A stretch of 64,000 bases of DNA, from NCBI RefSeq assembly GCF_011947285.1, contig NZ_JAAOZT010000005.1:1-64000 (forward strand), written 5' to 3'. The position numbers were made by a program, and so were the translations under genes. The notes beneath the pieces are model-generated. The model saw only the letters and a list, made by a program, of their open reading frames with translations, did no database searches and was not told the origin of the DNA. This stretch comes from Glaciimonas immobilis (lineage in GTDB: Bacteria > Pseudomonadota > Gammaproteobacteria > Burkholderiales > Burkholderiaceae_D). Below, one piece after another: positions 46,924 to 56,748 of the stretch (its first letter is position 1; each line of letters opens with the position of its first letter).

Positions 46924-48057
46924 TTACTTATCCAGAACAATCCGCAACATCCGGCGTAATGGCTCAGCCGCACCCCAGAGCAACTGGTCTCCGACTGTAA
47001 AGGCTGACAAGTAATCGCCGCCCATTTCGAGTTTACGCACGCGCCCGACAGGTATCGTCAAACTACCTGTAACGGCGGCGGGCGTCAAATCGCGCATGGA
47101 TGCCTCGCGATTATTTTCGATCAACTTTACCCATTGATTATTGCTCGCGATGATGTCGTTTATTTCATCCAGCGGCACGTCTTTTTTAAGCTTGATAGTC
47201 AAAGCCTGAGAGTGACAACGCATCGCTCCGATACGGATACACAGACCATCGACCGGAATCGGCTTTTTACCAGTACTAAATCCTTCGCCACGACCAAGAA
47301 TTTTATTGGTCTCTGCGCCTGCTTTCCATTCTTCTTTGGACTGACCATTGCCCAGGTCTTTATCGATCCACGGAATCAGATTACCGGCCAGTGGTGCGCC
47401 AAACTGCTTGGTTTCTTCAGCCGAAAAACTATGTTGTCGCGCCAGTACTTTACGGTCGATTTCCAGAATCGCCGCCGCCGGGTTATCCAGCAATGACTTG
47501 ACCTCGGCATTAATCGCGCCGAATTGGGTGAGTAACTCACGCATATGCTGCGCGCCACCACCTGATGCAGCCTGATAGGTCATGGAGGTAATCCACTCTA
47601 CCAAATCATGCTGAAACAGTCCGCCTAGTCCCATCATCATGCAAGAGACGGTGCAATTACCACCAACGTAGTTTTTGATGCCACGTGTCAGGCCGTCTTT
47701 AATCACATCCAGATTGACCGGGTCCAATACAATGATCGCATCATCCTTCATGCGCAAGGTCGAGGCTGCGTCAATCCAGTAGCCGTTCCATCCCGCCGCC
47801 CGCAGTTTTGGGAAAATTTCGCTGGTGTAGTCGCCGCCTTGACACGTAATAATGATCTCGCATTTTTTTAATGCTTCGATATCATTGGCATCTTTTAACG
47901 TTGTTTCGTTTTTTGCCAATGCGGGCGCAGTTCCGCCCGCATTTGAAGTTGAAAAAAATACTGGTTCAATATGGGCGAAATCGCCCTCTTCCTGCATCCG
48001 CTGCATCAAGACCGAACCAACCATGCCACGCCAACCGACTAAACCAACCAACTTCAT
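46924..48057 (-). CDS. asd: Aspartate-semialdehyde dehydrogenase
   Basis: The start is taken at the second ATG (48055-48057): AGGGA lies 6 nt before it, whereas the first ATG (48063) directly abuts AGGGA. About 377 residues. The N-terminal [17 protein letters not shown] binds NADP, and the catalytic cysteine is in [17 protein letters not shown]. It reduces aspartyl phosphate to the semialdehyde feeding lysine (via DapA in this window), methionine and threonine. It is 101 nt after leuB and followed by a terminator. Confidence 0.96.
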   Translation of the reverse strand: MKLVGLVGWRGMVGSVLMQRMQEEGDFAHIEPVFFSTSNAGGTAPALAKNETTLKDANDIEALKKCEIIITCQGGDYTSEIFPKLRAAGWNGYWIDAASTLRMKDDAIIVLDPVNLDVIKDGLTRGIKNYVGGNCTVSCMMMGLGGLFQHDLVEWITSMTYQAASGGGAQHMRELLTQFGAINAEVKSLLDNPAAAILEIDRKVLARQHSFSAEETKQFGAPLAGNLIPWIDKDLGNGQSKEEWKAGAETNKILGRGEGFSTGKKPIPVDGLCIRIGAMRCHSQALTIKLKKDVPLDEINDIIASNNQWVKLIENNREASMRDLTPAAVTGSLTIPVGRVRKLEMGGDYLSAFTVGDQLLWGAAEPLRRMLRIVLDK

Positions 48058-48158
48058 TGTCATTCCCTATAACATGGCGAGGTATTCCCGCAACTTGGTT
48101 ATTAATTATTAAAACTCATGCCACAGGCATCGGGGTGTGCGTTACTGACCGCTCAACG

Positions 48159-49229
48159 TTACGCCAACGCCTTTAATACCGCCTGGCCCATTTCACTGGT
48201 GCTGACCTTGGTCGTGCCAGATTCATGAATATCCGTGGTACGTAATCCCTGGCCGAGCACTTTTTTGACTGCCGTTTCGATACGATCAGCCTGCTCCGCT
48301 TTATTCAGCGAATAGCGCAACATCATCGCAGCCGAAAGAATGGTTGCCAACGGATTGGCTATGCCCTTACCGGCGATATCCGGTGCAGAACCATGCGACG
48401 GTTCATACAAGCCTTTATTGTTTGCATCTAATGATGCCGATGGCAACATGCCGATTGAGCCGGTCAACATCGCTGCAGCATCTGACAAAATGTCACCGAA
48501 CATGTTACCGGTGACAATGACGTCGAATTTTTTTGGCGCGCGTACTAATTGCATTGCGGCGTTATCGACGTACATATGCTCCAATGCGACGTCAGGATAT
48601 TCTTTATGCACATCTGTCACAATGTCGCGCCAGAACTGAAAAGTCTCAAGTACGTTGGCTTTATCAACGCTGGTCAAGCGCTTATCGCGCTTTTGAGCAG
48701 TTTGAAACGCTACATGGGCAATACGACGAATTTCTGTTTCGGCATAACGCATAGTATCAAAACCTTCACGCTCGCCTTTAAATGCGCCATCAGGCGCAGT
48801 GCGCACGCCGCGCGGCTGACCAAAATAAATATCACCTGTCAACTCACGGATGATCAAAATATCCAGCCCTGAGACAACCTCCGGCTTCAGGGTGGAAGCC
48901 CCTGCCAGCTCGGGATACAGAATCGCCGGACGCAGATTGGCAAACAGTCCCAGCTTCTTGCGCAAACCGAGAATAGCTTGCTCAGGACGCAACGAACGCT
49001 CCAATGCGTCATATTGGTAATCACCGACCGCACCGAACAGAATGGCGTCGGCTTCCTGCGCCAGCTTGAGTGTCGCATCGGGCAACGGATGACCGTGCGC
49101 TGCGTAACCGGCACCGCCAACGACCGCCGTTTCCATTTCAAATTTTTCACCGAGCGCGTTCAGGACATTCACCGCTTGCTCAATGATTTCGGGACCGATG
49201 CCGTCGCCGGGTAAAATTGCTATTTTCAT
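48159..49229 (-). CDS. leuB: 3-isopropylmalate dehydrogenase
   Basis: 356 residues. The start [19 protein letters not shown] is family-typical. [14 protein letters not shown] and [14 protein letters not shown] are the substrate and catalytic Tyr regions, [17 protein letters not shown] has the catalytic Lys, and [17 protein letters not shown] has the metal aspartates. It oxidises and decarboxylates 3-isopropylmalate with NAD. It follows leuD by about 210 nt. Confidence 0.97.
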   Translation of the reverse strand: MKIAILPGDGIGPEIIEQAVNVLNALGEKFEMETAVVGGAGYAAHGHPLPDATLKLAQEADAILFGAVGDYQYDALERSLRPEQAILGLRKKLGLFANLRPAILYPELAGASTLKPEVVSGLDILIIRELTGDIYFGQPRGVRTAPDGAFKGEREGFDTMRYAETEIRRIAHVAFQTAQKRDKRLTSVDKANVLETFQFWRDIVTDVHKEYPDVALEHMYVDNAAMQLVRAPKKFDVIVTGNMFGDILSDAAAMLTGSIGMLPSASLDANNKGLYEPSHGSAPDIAGKGIANPLATILSAAMMLRYSLNKAEQADRIETAVKKVLGQGLRTTDIHESGTTKVSTSEMGQAVLKALA

Positions 49230-49440
49230 GTTTTGTAAATAATAAAATTCAAAAGAAACTTCAAAGATTTCAAGGATGTATTAAATCTTAACCCGGCCTT
49301 GACGCGTCTTGTGAGAATTGATTAAGCGTCGCTATGCGGTCGGACGTAGATACATGATCGCTACAGAGACGACTGAATCGCAATATCGGGCGCTATCAAC
49401 CATTATCGATGCGCCGACATCAACCGCACGCCTAAGCCGA

Positions 49441-50088
49441 TTAAATCGTATTTGCCAGCCAAGGCTGTTCAAACAAATGACGATCTTCAAACGCATGAAT
49501 TTTGTCCGCTTGACGCAATGTCAGTCCTATATCATCAAGACCATTCAGCAAGCAATATTTACGGAACTCGCCCACTTCAAATGGATAGCTGACACTACCA
49601 TCGGAGGTTGCAACGATCTGCTTTTCCAGATCAATAATGAGACGAAAACCTGGGAATGCTTTCACTTCGTCAAACAATTGGTCGATTTGGGTTTCTGGCA
49701 AAACGATCGGCAACAAGCCATTTTTGTAGCAATTATTGAAGAAGATATCAGCAAAGCTCGGCGCGATTACTGCGCGGAATCCATATTGATCCAGCGCCCA
49801 CGGTGCGTGCTCGCGGGAAGATCCACAACCAAAATTCTTGCGGGTCAACAAAATTGAAGCGCCTTGAAAGCGTGCCTGATTCAGCACAAAGTCAGGGTTA
49901 AGCGGACGTCTAGAGTTATCCATACCCGGCTCACCATGATCCAGATAACGCCACTCATCAAATAGATTCGGCCCAAATCCGGTACGCAGGATGGATTTCA
50001 AAAATTGCTTCGGTATGATGGCGTCAGTATCTACATTGGCGCGATCGAGCGGAGCCACCAAGCCATCTAGTACGGTAAATTTATTCAT
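49441..50088 (-). CDS. leuD: 3-isopropylmalate dehydratase small subunit
   Basis: The start is taken at the ATG at 50086-50088, giving [20 protein letters not shown], the family start; the longer open frame to 50193 is not supported. About 215 residues. The swivel-domain signatures [13 protein letters not shown] and [20 protein letters not shown] are present. With LeuC it isomerises 2- to 3-isopropylmalate. It is preceded by the entericidin gene. Confidence 0.96.
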   Translation of the reverse strand: MNKFTVLDGLVAPLDRANVDTDAIIPKQFLKSILRTGFGPNLFDEWRYLDHGEPGMDNSRRPLNPDFVLNQARFQGASILLTRKNFGCGSSREHAPWALDQYGFRAVIAPSFADIFFNNCYKNGLLPIVLPETQIDQLFDEVKAFPGFRLIIDLEKQIVATSDGSVSYPFEVGEFRKYCLLNGLDDIGLTLRQADKIHAFEDRHLFEQPWLANTI

Positions 50089-50218
50089 GACATTTATTCC
50101 AAAATTAAGCGCATAAGATCGGGCAAGGGCAAGGGCAACAGATAGCTGCGGCACACAGCACAACCCGAGACAATCAGGCAGCAACTGAACCAAATAATGG
50201 TCAGCTTGTACTACACGG

Positions 50219-50341
50219 CTACCTACCCTGTATCTTCTCGCCTACATGTTCAACATCTTTGCCGAAACCATGAAACGTATTGCATCCGACCATTAACGTC
50301 ACCACGGCAGCAACGAGACATACATGGATAATTTTTTTCAT
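50219..50341 (-). CDS. ecn: Entericidin-like small lipoprotein
   Basis: A 40-residue protein, [14 protein letters not shown] onward, with a lipobox ending MVGC (Cys20) and the mature [20 protein letters not shown]. The N-T-x-x-G-x-G-K-D-V-x-x-x-G-E-x-I pattern is diagnostic of entericidin A/B, small membrane lipoproteins of a stress-linked antidote/toxin pair in E. coli. Here there is a single copy in the gap between leuC and leuD, a placement known in other Burkholderiales. No strong ribosome-binding site is visible. Confidence 0.88.
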   Translation of the reverse strand: MKKIIHVCLVAAVVTLMVGCNTFHGFGKDVEHVGEKIQGR

Positions 50342-50417
50342 ATTTCTAAGTCTTAGATTCTAAGTAAAGGCTTTAACCTGCAAATGAAACGCATTGACGA
50401 ATTAAGATATTTACCGA

Positions 50418-51818
50418 TTAAAGCGACCGTATATCCACAAAATGGCCTGCGATACCCGCGGCCGCGGCCATGGCCGGACTGACCAGATGGGTGCGACCGC
50501 CATTGCCCTGGCGACCTTCAAAATTGCGGTTCGAGGTTGATGCGCAACGCTCGCCAGGCTCAAGACGATCCGCATTCATTGCCAGACACATCGAGCAGCC
50601 CGGTTCGCGCCATTCAAAACCGGCATCTCTAAATATTTTATCCAGACCTTCACGCTCAGCCTGCGCTTTTACCAGGCCGGATCCAGGTACGACCATTGCT
50701 AATTTCACATTGGAAGCCCGGAATTTACCGCGAACTACCACGGCGGCAGCACGCAAATCTTCAATGCGTGAATTTGTACACGATCCGATAAATACTTTAT
50801 CGATCCGAATGTCTTCCATCAGAGTGTTAGGTTTCAGCGCCATGTAAGCCAGCGCTTTTTCCATACCATCGCGTTTGGTAGGATCCTTTTCTTTATCCGG
50901 GTCCGGTACGCGGCCATCAATCGGCACGACCATCTCAGGCGAGGTACCCCAAGTGACTTGCGGTTTGATTTCTGCAGCGTTAAGCGTGACAACCATGTCG
51001 AACCTGGCACCGACGTCCGAATGCAGCGTACGCCAATAACTGACAGCGCGCTCCCAGTGAGGACCTACCGGCGACAATGGACGCCCTTTAACATAGTTAA
51101 TCGTCGTGTCGTCTACCGCAATCATACCGGCTCGCGCACCCGCTTCAATCGCCATGTTACAGACCGTCATACGGCCTTCCATCGACAACGAACGAATAGC
51201 AGAACCACCGAACTCAATAGCATATCCGGTTCCACCAGCAGTCCCGATTTGGCCGATCACCGCCAGCACCAGATCTTTTGCGGTGACGCCATCAGGAATC
51301 GCACCATCAATCTGGATCAGCATTGATTTAGATTTTTTGGTCAGCAACGTTTGAGTTGCCAATACGTGCTCAACTTCAGAGGTCCCGATGCCCTGCGCCA
51401 GACAACCGAACGCGCCATGCGTAGAAGTATGCGAATCGCCGCAAACCACCGTCATGCCCGGCAACGTAGCACCTTGTTCGGGTCCGATCACATGCACAAT
51501 GCCTTGACGCAGGTCGTTCATCGCAAAGTAGGTCAGGCCGTATTCCTTGGCATTCGCATCCAACGTTTCAACCTGCAAACGCGATACAGGATCAACGATG
51601 CCGTGTGCCCGATCAGTAGTGGGAACGTTATGATCGGCAACCACCAGGTTGGCGGGTACCCGCCAAGGGGTGCGTCCAGCCAGCTTCAGGCCGTCAAATG
51701 CTTGAGGGCTTGTCACCTCATGCAGTAAGTGGCGATCGATGTATAAAATTGCCGTGCCATCCTGTTCGGCATGGACAACGTGGGATTCCCATAATTTATC
51801 GTAAAGCGTTTTTAGCAT
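50418..51818 (-). CDS. leuC: 3-isopropylmalate dehydratase large subunit
   Basis: The start is the ATG at 51816-51818 ([15 protein letters not shown]), about 466 residues; a TTG two codons upstream is less likely. The iron-sulfur ligands lie in [14 protein letters not shown] and the two cysteines of [41 protein letters not shown] is the conserved aconitase-family block. It is first gene of the leftward leuC-ecn-leuD-leuB-asd run. The leader carries a long-range inverted repeat described separately. Confidence 0.97.
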   Translation of the reverse strand: MLKTLYDKLWESHVVHAEQDGTAILYIDRHLLHEVTSPQAFDGLKLAGRTPWRVPANLVVADHNVPTTDRAHGIVDPVSRLQVETLDANAKEYGLTYFAMNDLRQGIVHVIGPEQGATLPGMTVVCGDSHTSTHGAFGCLAQGIGTSEVEHVLATQTLLTKKSKSMLIQIDGAIPDGVTAKDLVLAVIGQIGTAGGTGYAIEFGGSAIRSLSMEGRMTVCNMAIEAGARAGMIAVDDTTINYVKGRPLSPVGPHWERAVSYWRTLHSDVGARFDMVVTLNAAEIKPQVTWGTSPEMVVPIDGRVPDPDKEKDPTKRDGMEKALAYMALKPNTLMEDIRIDKVFIGSCTNSRIEDLRAAAVVVRGKFRASNVKLAMVVPGSGLVKAQAEREGLDKIFRDAGFEWREPGCSMCLAMNADRLEPGERCASTSNRNFEGRQGNGGRTHLVSPAMAAAAGIAGHFVDIRSL

Positions 51819-52116
51819 GATCAATCGCGTATCAAGACGCGTTAAACAGTGAGATTAGCCTCTGATTATGCCATAAATGCGACTATCAAATTCGGGTGAA
51901 AACATGGGGGAGCGTATAAAAACGACACGATCTTGACCATTCTGCGGACAATATGGGAGATTCGAAGGCTTCCCCATGGTTTCTACGCGGTGAGAACGTG
52001 CGATTGAGGGGGGTGTTAATTAATAAAAGACAACCTTTTATTTGACGCTGTAAAAATTCAATAGTTATAGAACTTACAGCGCCGTTTAAAAGACATTTTG
52101 GTATCCAGGTTGCGAT
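51819..52116. other. leuC upstream region with three inverted repeats
   Basis: 298 bases. CATGGGGGAGC (51903-51913) pairs with GCTTCCCCATG (51968-51978), one wobble, around a 54-nt interior. CGCTGTAA (52046-52053) pairs with TTACAGCG (52074-52081). ATAAAAG (52023-52029) pairs with CTTTTAT (52035-52041). The last two lie just past the response-regulator stop and may end its transcript; the first would be in the leuC leader. Confidence 0.55.
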
Positions 52117-52821
52117 TCAATCAGCAATCAAGGGAAGGAGAGGCGTTTTGTGTTCTTGTTCAGGTGGCGCGATATTGGTGAGGCCTACCTGAGAATTGAG
52201 CAAAAAAAGCTCAGCATCATTAGCGCAGGCGAGCTTTTGCATACCCATGCGCTTCTGATTGCTGATGGTTTTACCGCTGCGCCGAAAGTGATCCGCAATT
52301 GCCTGCACCGACATACCGCCCAGATATAGCCGCAATACCTCCAGCTCTTTTTTGGATAACAGTGCGATTTTATCGACGTCTGGACGCGTACTTTGTATCG
52401 CCAGCATAGCCGTCAGGCTGTTGCTTAAATATTTGTAGCCATCCGCGACACGGCTAATCGCTAGCGGTATTTCGTTCAGATCGCTGCCTTTATTAAGCAG
52501 TCCGTGCACGCCAAGCTGCACGATCTTGCTTAATAGTGCTGGATTGGTTAAAACAGTCAACACTATAAGCGCCACGTCAGGGAAACGACTTTTCAAGCGA
52601 TCCAGCATTTCCAGACCATCACCATAAGCGCCGCCGGGCATAGCGTAGTCAGTCAACACCATGTCCACGCGCGCGCTGTTGAGCAATGCAAAAAGCTCGG
52701 TCGAATTGAGCGCTGTGCCGATCAGATTCACCTTAGGGTGGTCTTGTAAAATCGACTGAATTCCTAGTAGCACAACCGGATGATCATCGGCGATGACCAA
52801 ATTGCGTTTTTGACCATGCAT
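52117..52821 (-). CDS. LuxR/NarL-type response regulator (RcsB/EvgA-like)
   Basis: 234 residues. The receiver domain (about 6-125) has acidic residues at 12-13 (IADDHPVV) and phosphoacceptor Asp58 (VLTDYAMPGG), with LTVLTNPALL and a conserved Lys in LLNKGSD. The C-terminal LuxR helix-turn-helix (about 155-205, LSKKELEVLRLYLGGMSVQAIADHF) has RSGKTISNQKRMGMQKL, the RcsB-like variant. No histidine kinase is adjacent. It lies about 290 nt downstream of the pseudopilus operon on the same strand, so it could be a regulator of that operon or an orphan; the partner is unknown. Confidence 0.9.
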   Translation of the reverse strand: MHGQKRNLVIADDHPVVLLGIQSILQDHPKVNLIGTALNSTELFALLNSARVDMVLTDYAMPGGAYGDGLEMLDRLKSRFPDVALIVLTVLTNPALLSKIVQLGVHGLLNKGSDLNEIPLAISRVADGYKYLSNSLTAMLAIQSTRPDVDKIALLSKKELEVLRLYLGGMSVQAIADHFRRSGKTISNQKRMGMQKLACANDAELFLLNSQVGLTNIAPPEQEHKTPLLPLIAD

Positions 52822-53115
52822 GCGGGTTTCCCATAAAATGTGCCGCTCTCGCTACATGCTGATGCTAGCAATGACGTTGACGAACATTCTATAGATTATA
52901 TCGCGTTGTTACGCAGAAGAAACAAATGGCCCGCGCCAATAACCTCAGGTAAGGCCATTGGTACCAAAATCGTAATCATATTTCGATTTGTAGTCGTTTA
53001 TCTTGTTGTCAAGTATGCTAGCGACCAATTTAGCGGTAATGCTAACGCTGTTCTGCGGCCGGGCCTGCCGGAGCAGAACGCCAGCCCCCCTTAATCCCTC
53101 GTCACTAGCGCAAGG
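52822..53115. other. Gap after the pseudopilus operon, with a strong hairpin
   Basis: 294 bases. GTTCTGC (53050-53056) pairs with GCAGAAC (53073-53079), and an inner CCGG/CCGG pair strengthens it. It is very stable but without a T-run, so it may be an RNA end stabiliser or factor-dependent terminator. A plus-strand frame at 52840-53094 is not supported. Confidence 0.5.
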
Positions 53116-53724
53116 CTAACGCGATTCTTGCGCACATACCGCTGGGGACGCTGGCTTGACGGTGCTCTTTTTTACAGTGAATATCCATTCCGCATATTGG
53201 GTTTTGCCTTCGAAATCCTTGCGTCCATTTGGAAAATTGCGCTGTTTAAATGGTTGCTGCGTACTTTTACTGTGGACGCCAATGATTCGGTCGCTTTCAT
53301 TCTTCACAATTTCCCACCCACCATCGGCGATGTCGGTTATTTTTATAGGTGCCACACTTTCGGCGCTGCCTGCGCTATCACTCCCTGCCTTAGCGGTCGC
53401 ACTGGACCACATCGGATCGATGAATATTTTCCGCAAATGCCGCATTACATGAAAATCGCGACGATCCTCCAGTAAAACATTTAAATTGGGTGGATAACAA
53501 CCGCGCACTGGTCCGCTCTCGTAATAGCTCAAAATTGCGCTGGCGATCTGATCGCCATTGAATAGCAGATCGGCCTCTTTTTCCCTCGCCAGACGCACCG
53601 ACAAATCGCCCGAAAGCTTAAAAGCCATGATGCTCATGACGGCAACGATAATCAGAACTGAGAGATAAGCAAAGCCGCGCTTCTTATCATGGTTATACGC
53701 CTGATATCGCTTACCATTGCGCAT
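53116..53724 (-). CDS. Pseudopilin-like protein, last gene of the operon
   Basis: The start is taken at an ATG with GGAGGAGAGG just before it (53722-53724), giving about 202 residues. The N-terminal prepilin signal is atypical: a ~17-residue basic leader ending KKRG, then FAYLSVLIIVAVMSIMAFKL, with no glutamate at position 5 of the mature protein. The globular part has SYYESGPVRGCYPPNLNVLLEDRR, the sort of segment found in pseudopilins whose N-terminus carries a paired YPP loop, and two cysteines. The lack of Glu5 recalls GspK-type tip pilins, but the length is short. It overlaps the preceding gene by 14 nt. Confidence 0.7.
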   Translation of the reverse strand: MRNGKRYQAYNHDKKRGFAYLSVLIIVAVMSIMAFKLSGDLSVRLAREKEADLLFNGDQIASAILSYYESGPVRGCYPPNLNVLLEDRRDFHVMRHLRKIFIDPMWSSATAKAGSDSAGSAESVAPIKITDIADGGWEIVKNESDRIIGVHSKSTQQPFKQRNFPNGRKDFEGKTQYAEWIFTVKKSTVKPASPAVCAQESR

Positions 53725-54091
53725 ACGCCTCTCCTCCCAGCGAGGTGCCGGGTGCACCGCTTCGTACCTCCTGGATCAGCGCATCGTCATCAACCTCGGT
53801 GACCCACGAGTCACGGCGGCCGGTGACAGGATCTAGCGGTACTTCTTTTAAATAACGTCGACTTACAAGATCGTCCAGCGTTTGCGGTCCGGCCGCGAGA
53901 TCTTGCCGATAGTTATCGATTGCTTCACGTAATCCGCGAATATTGTGTTGTAACACCACCTCTTTTGCACGTTCTGTCTGCTTGAAGTATTTAGGCGCTA
54001 CCAAAGTCATTAACGTTGCAATGATCGCCATCACCACAAGTAATTCAATTAAGGTAAATCCTTTTTTACCATTGGTTGTATGGAATGCCAT
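53711..54091 (-). CDS. Type II secretion-like pseudopilin (minor)
   Basis: 126 residues. Leader MAFHTTNGKKG, then the processing site G/FTLIELLVVMAIIATLMTLVAP with Glu5. The globular domain is GspG-like in its core (LREAIDNYRQDLAAGPQTLDDLV, then VPLDPVTGRRDSW) but lacks the calcium-loop end of true GspG. GAGGG lies before the ATG. It overlaps the preceding gene by 26 nt and the following one by 14 nt, so translation is coupled. It is probably a minor pseudopilin assembled with the two neighbours. Confidence 0.85.
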   Translation of the reverse strand: MAFHTTNGKKGFTLIELLVVMAIIATLMTLVAPKYFKQTERAKEVVLQHNIRGLREAIDNYRQDLAAGPQTLDDLVSRRYLKEVPLDPVTGRRDSWVTEVDDDALIQEVRSGAPGTSLGGEAYAQW

Positions 54092-54590
54092 TCAGTCCCT
54101 CTTTAATATTGGTGGACGTAATATCAAAAACGTCCGCGCCAGACTGTGGCGCATCGTATGCACTGTCATAACTACGCAACTGCCAGGTATCCGCTGCAGG
54201 GGTGTCCGGGCAATTACAGGTCGGATCGCGCGGCATGCTGCGCAAAAACAAACGCTTTCCGCCGTTCAGATTATTTTTATCCGGTACGCCCGTCACCAAC
54301 ACCTCCAGATTGGGCGGATAGCCACTTTCGCCCATTGGCTTTGCAATATCGCCAACGTCGGATGCTTGCTTATAAGCATCGATTGCGCCGCGAATTGTGC
54401 GCAGTCCTTCGCGCAGCTGCTGCTCCTGACTACGCCGCGCCATCAACTCGGTCATTGGCAATAAAGCCCCTGCCAATGCTGCAAGAATTGCAAGCGACAC
54501 CATTAGTTCAATCAGGGTAAAGCCGCGCATCCTTTCAAAAATCACAGCTGCGCTGCGTGTACCCGGTGCGCTCCTCAGCCGAAGCGCCAT
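54066..54590 (-). CDS. Type II secretion-like pseudopilin with long leader
   Basis: 174 residues. The start at 54590 is firm because AAAAGGAG lies 6 nt upstream, even though it is within the end of the secretin gene (16-nt overlap). This gives an unusually long 23-residue leader ending RMRG before FTLIELMVSLAILAALAGALLP, with Glu5 kept. The globular part has RTIRGAIDAYKQASDVG, SGYPPNLEVLV and PRDPTCNCPDTPAADTW with a Cys-x-Cys. Leaders of this length are more typical of type IVb prepilins than of Gsp pseudopilins. Confidence 0.85.
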   Translation of the reverse strand: MALRLRSAPGTRSAAVIFERMRGFTLIELMVSLAILAALAGALLPMTELMARRSQEQQLREGLRTIRGAIDAYKQASDVGDIAKPMGESGYPPNLEVLVTGVPDKNNLNGGKRLFLRSMPRDPTCNCPDTPAADTWQLRSYDSAYDAPQSGADVFDITSTNIKEGLNGIPYNQW

Positions 54591-56746
54591 GTTCTCTCCT
54601 TTTGCGAGACCGTCAAGGCCGATTTAGCCCGAGGCGCACCTGTTCCGATTGCACCATTTCCATTAACGACCTCCACGTTCTTCAACTCGGTAAAATTAAC
54701 AGACGTGGCTGGAACCTCAGGCATAGTCTTTGTGAATGCTACTGTCATCTGGCGGCTGATATCCATGCGGTTAGAACTCACTTTTTTTTCGGTAAGCGGC
54801 GGCGGTATCAGCGCTGGCGCGCCCTGCTCGGCAGGTGCATCAAGCGGTGGCAACTCCTCCAGTTCGTGCACTTCAGGTAAATCATGTACTGGAGCAGGCT
54901 CGATTTCACGCGGCATCACAGACGCTGCGCCTCCAGATGTCAAACGCGCGCCGTCTGTATTGCGAAGCACCAGACTGTCCTGACTGACCCGCGATTCGGT
55001 ACCCGAAATAAAGGTTGTCACATGCGCACCCGGCAACTCAAGCTTGCGCTCAATGCGCGGGGTAATGACCAGAACCAGTTCCGATTTTGCTTTATTACTT
55101 TCGCGATTTCCAAATAAACGATCAAGCAATGGCATCTGGCTGACACCCGGCAAGCCGGTTTTGTTATCCATATCTTCGCGATTGATCAAACCGGCAAGTA
55201 TTTGCGTTTCATTGTCCTTGGCCGTTAAAGTCGTCTTGGTCTTACGCTGATTGACGCGGTAATACTTAGCGCCCTTCGGCGAAATTTCGGGCGTGCCAAG
55301 GCTGGATACTGTCAGGTCAATGTCAACACTGATTTCGCCATCCAGACTGATCGTCGGCAACACATCAAATTTAAGCCCGACATCCAGCATTTCGACTTTT
55401 TCTGATGTTGCGCCGGAATCTGTCATCAAATTGGTGATAACGGGCACTTTTTGTCCGATCTCAATCTGTGCTTTTTTGCCGTTTTTCACACGTATTTTTG
55501 GATTTGCCAAAACCTCCATGTGCGTCGCTTTTTGCAACAGGTTTAAGGTCACACCTTTTTGCGCGCCTAAATTGACGAACACGTTATTTTTTGTCATGGC
55601 GGTGAGCAAATTAAGCGGAATATTATTAGACTGGTTGGCCCCAACTTCCCCGTTCGTGATACCGACGCCCACTGACTCAGGATATTTCACGCCTAACTGG
55701 AGGGCGTCCGAACTACTTACTTCAAGCACCTGTACGTCAAGCGTTACTTCGGCCTCGGGACGATCAAGCGCCTGGACCAGGCGACTTGCCAGTTCGAGCG
55801 TCTCCGGCGCGTCACGGACGACGATGGCATTGATTCGCTCGTCGATATACACGTCCCTGGTCTTCAGGGTCATCTTCAAGGCACCGCTGACTGCTTTTGC
55901 GCTGGCATGACTAAGAAAGAACGTTTTTACCGCCATGTCGCGATATTCTTTGTCTTTACTGGCGCTAGCTGGATAGATCAACAACGTATTATGATTCAGC
56001 ACCTTTTTACGCAAGCGATTGGTTGCCAGCAAAAGATTAATCGCATCTTCTGCTGTAGTCTTTTTCGCGGAAATACTTGCAGTAGCCGTTTTGGACACGT
56101 CTGCATCAAAAATAAAATTAACGTTCGCCAGTTTTGAGATGTTCTCAAAAATATTGATCAGATTATGTGAACGGAACGACAGCGACACCGGTTTCTTCAA
56201 CGACGCGTCCAGCGCCGGTGCCAATGTCTTGGCTTCGGCCACCCTGCGCATCAGAACGTCACGTATCTTTATGGCGTCCGACCAGCCGGGGCGCTCTTCC
56301 AGTACTTTCCAGATTATTTGCAGCGCATCCTCAGGGCGACTTTCCGCCAAAACATGCGCTTCAACCAAAAGCTCCTTCAAATGTCTGCGGTTGTCGATCT
56401 GGTCGATCGCCTGACGTGCGCGCATGTTGCCGCTATCGTATTTGAGTACAGATTCAAATCGCTCAAGCGCCGTCTTCTCATCATTGACTGCCAACGCTTG
56501 TTCGCCTTCCTGATAGTATTTCCCCACAAGTTTGTCGACTTGTTTATACATTGCGCCGTCAAGCCGCATATCGCCTGGATTGTCTTTTTTTGCTTCGCGC
56601 AAAACGTCAATGGCTTCTTCAAGATGCCCTTGATTCGCCAACTCTTCGGTATTCTGAACGGCACGAGGAACCGCGCAACCTGCAATGACTGAAACCGCAG
56701 CAGCCATTAAGAGACTTTTAGCGATACGGTGTTTTAATGTAGACAT
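54575..56746 (-). CDS. Lipoprotein secretin with N-terminal TPR-like region
   Basis: 723 residues. The signal ends in lipobox IAGC (Cys24). Residues about 30-165 are helical and TPR-like (QGHLEEAIDVLREAKKDNPGD, then GEQALAVNDEKTALERFESVLKYDSGN). An STN/N0-type domain lies at about 185-255, an N1-type domain at about 270-330, and the secretin core at about 330-565 (GLPGVSQMPLLDRLFGN, then ELVLVITPRI). A ~155-residue low-complexity tail follows, rich in Pro/Glu with a few hydrophobic motifs. It forms the outer-membrane gate. TPR plus secretin in one lipoprotein is unusual: TPR pilotins are usually separate proteins. Only 2 nt follow the upstream stop. Confidence 0.92.
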   Translation of the reverse strand: MSTLKHRIAKSLLMAAAVSVIAGCAVPRAVQNTEELANQGHLEEAIDVLREAKKDNPGDMRLDGAMYKQVDKLVGKYYQEGEQALAVNDEKTALERFESVLKYDSGNMRARQAIDQIDNRRHLKELLVEAHVLAESRPEDALQIIWKVLEERPGWSDAIKIRDVLMRRVAEAKTLAPALDASLKKPVSLSFRSHNLINIFENISKLANVNFIFDADVSKTATASISAKKTTAEDAINLLLATNRLRKKVLNHNTLLIYPASASKDKEYRDMAVKTFFLSHASAKAVSGALKMTLKTRDVYIDERINAIVVRDAPETLELASRLVQALDRPEAEVTLDVQVLEVSSSDALQLGVKYPESVGVGITNGEVGANQSNNIPLNLLTAMTKNNVFVNLGAQKGVTLNLLQKATHMEVLANPKIRVKNGKKAQIEIGQKVPVITNLMTDSGATSEKVEMLDVGLKFDVLPTISLDGEISVDIDLTVSSLGTPEISPKGAKYYRVNQRKTKTTLTAKDNETQILAGLINREDMDNKTGLPGVSQMPLLDRLFGNRESNKAKSELVLVITPRIERKLELPGAHVTTFISGTESRVSQDSLVLRNTDGARLTSGGAASVMPREIEPAPVHDLPEVHELEELPPLDAPAEQGAPALIPPPLTEKKVSSNRMDISRQMTVAFTKTMPEVPATSVNFTELKNVEVVNGNGAIGTGAPRAKSALTVSQKERTWRFG

Positions 56747-56748
56747 GA

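Noticed and set aside
52840-53094. 84-codon plus-strand frame opposite the pseudopilus operon end
   Set aside because: Spans the hairpin and the regulator promoter; no ribosome-binding site or family.
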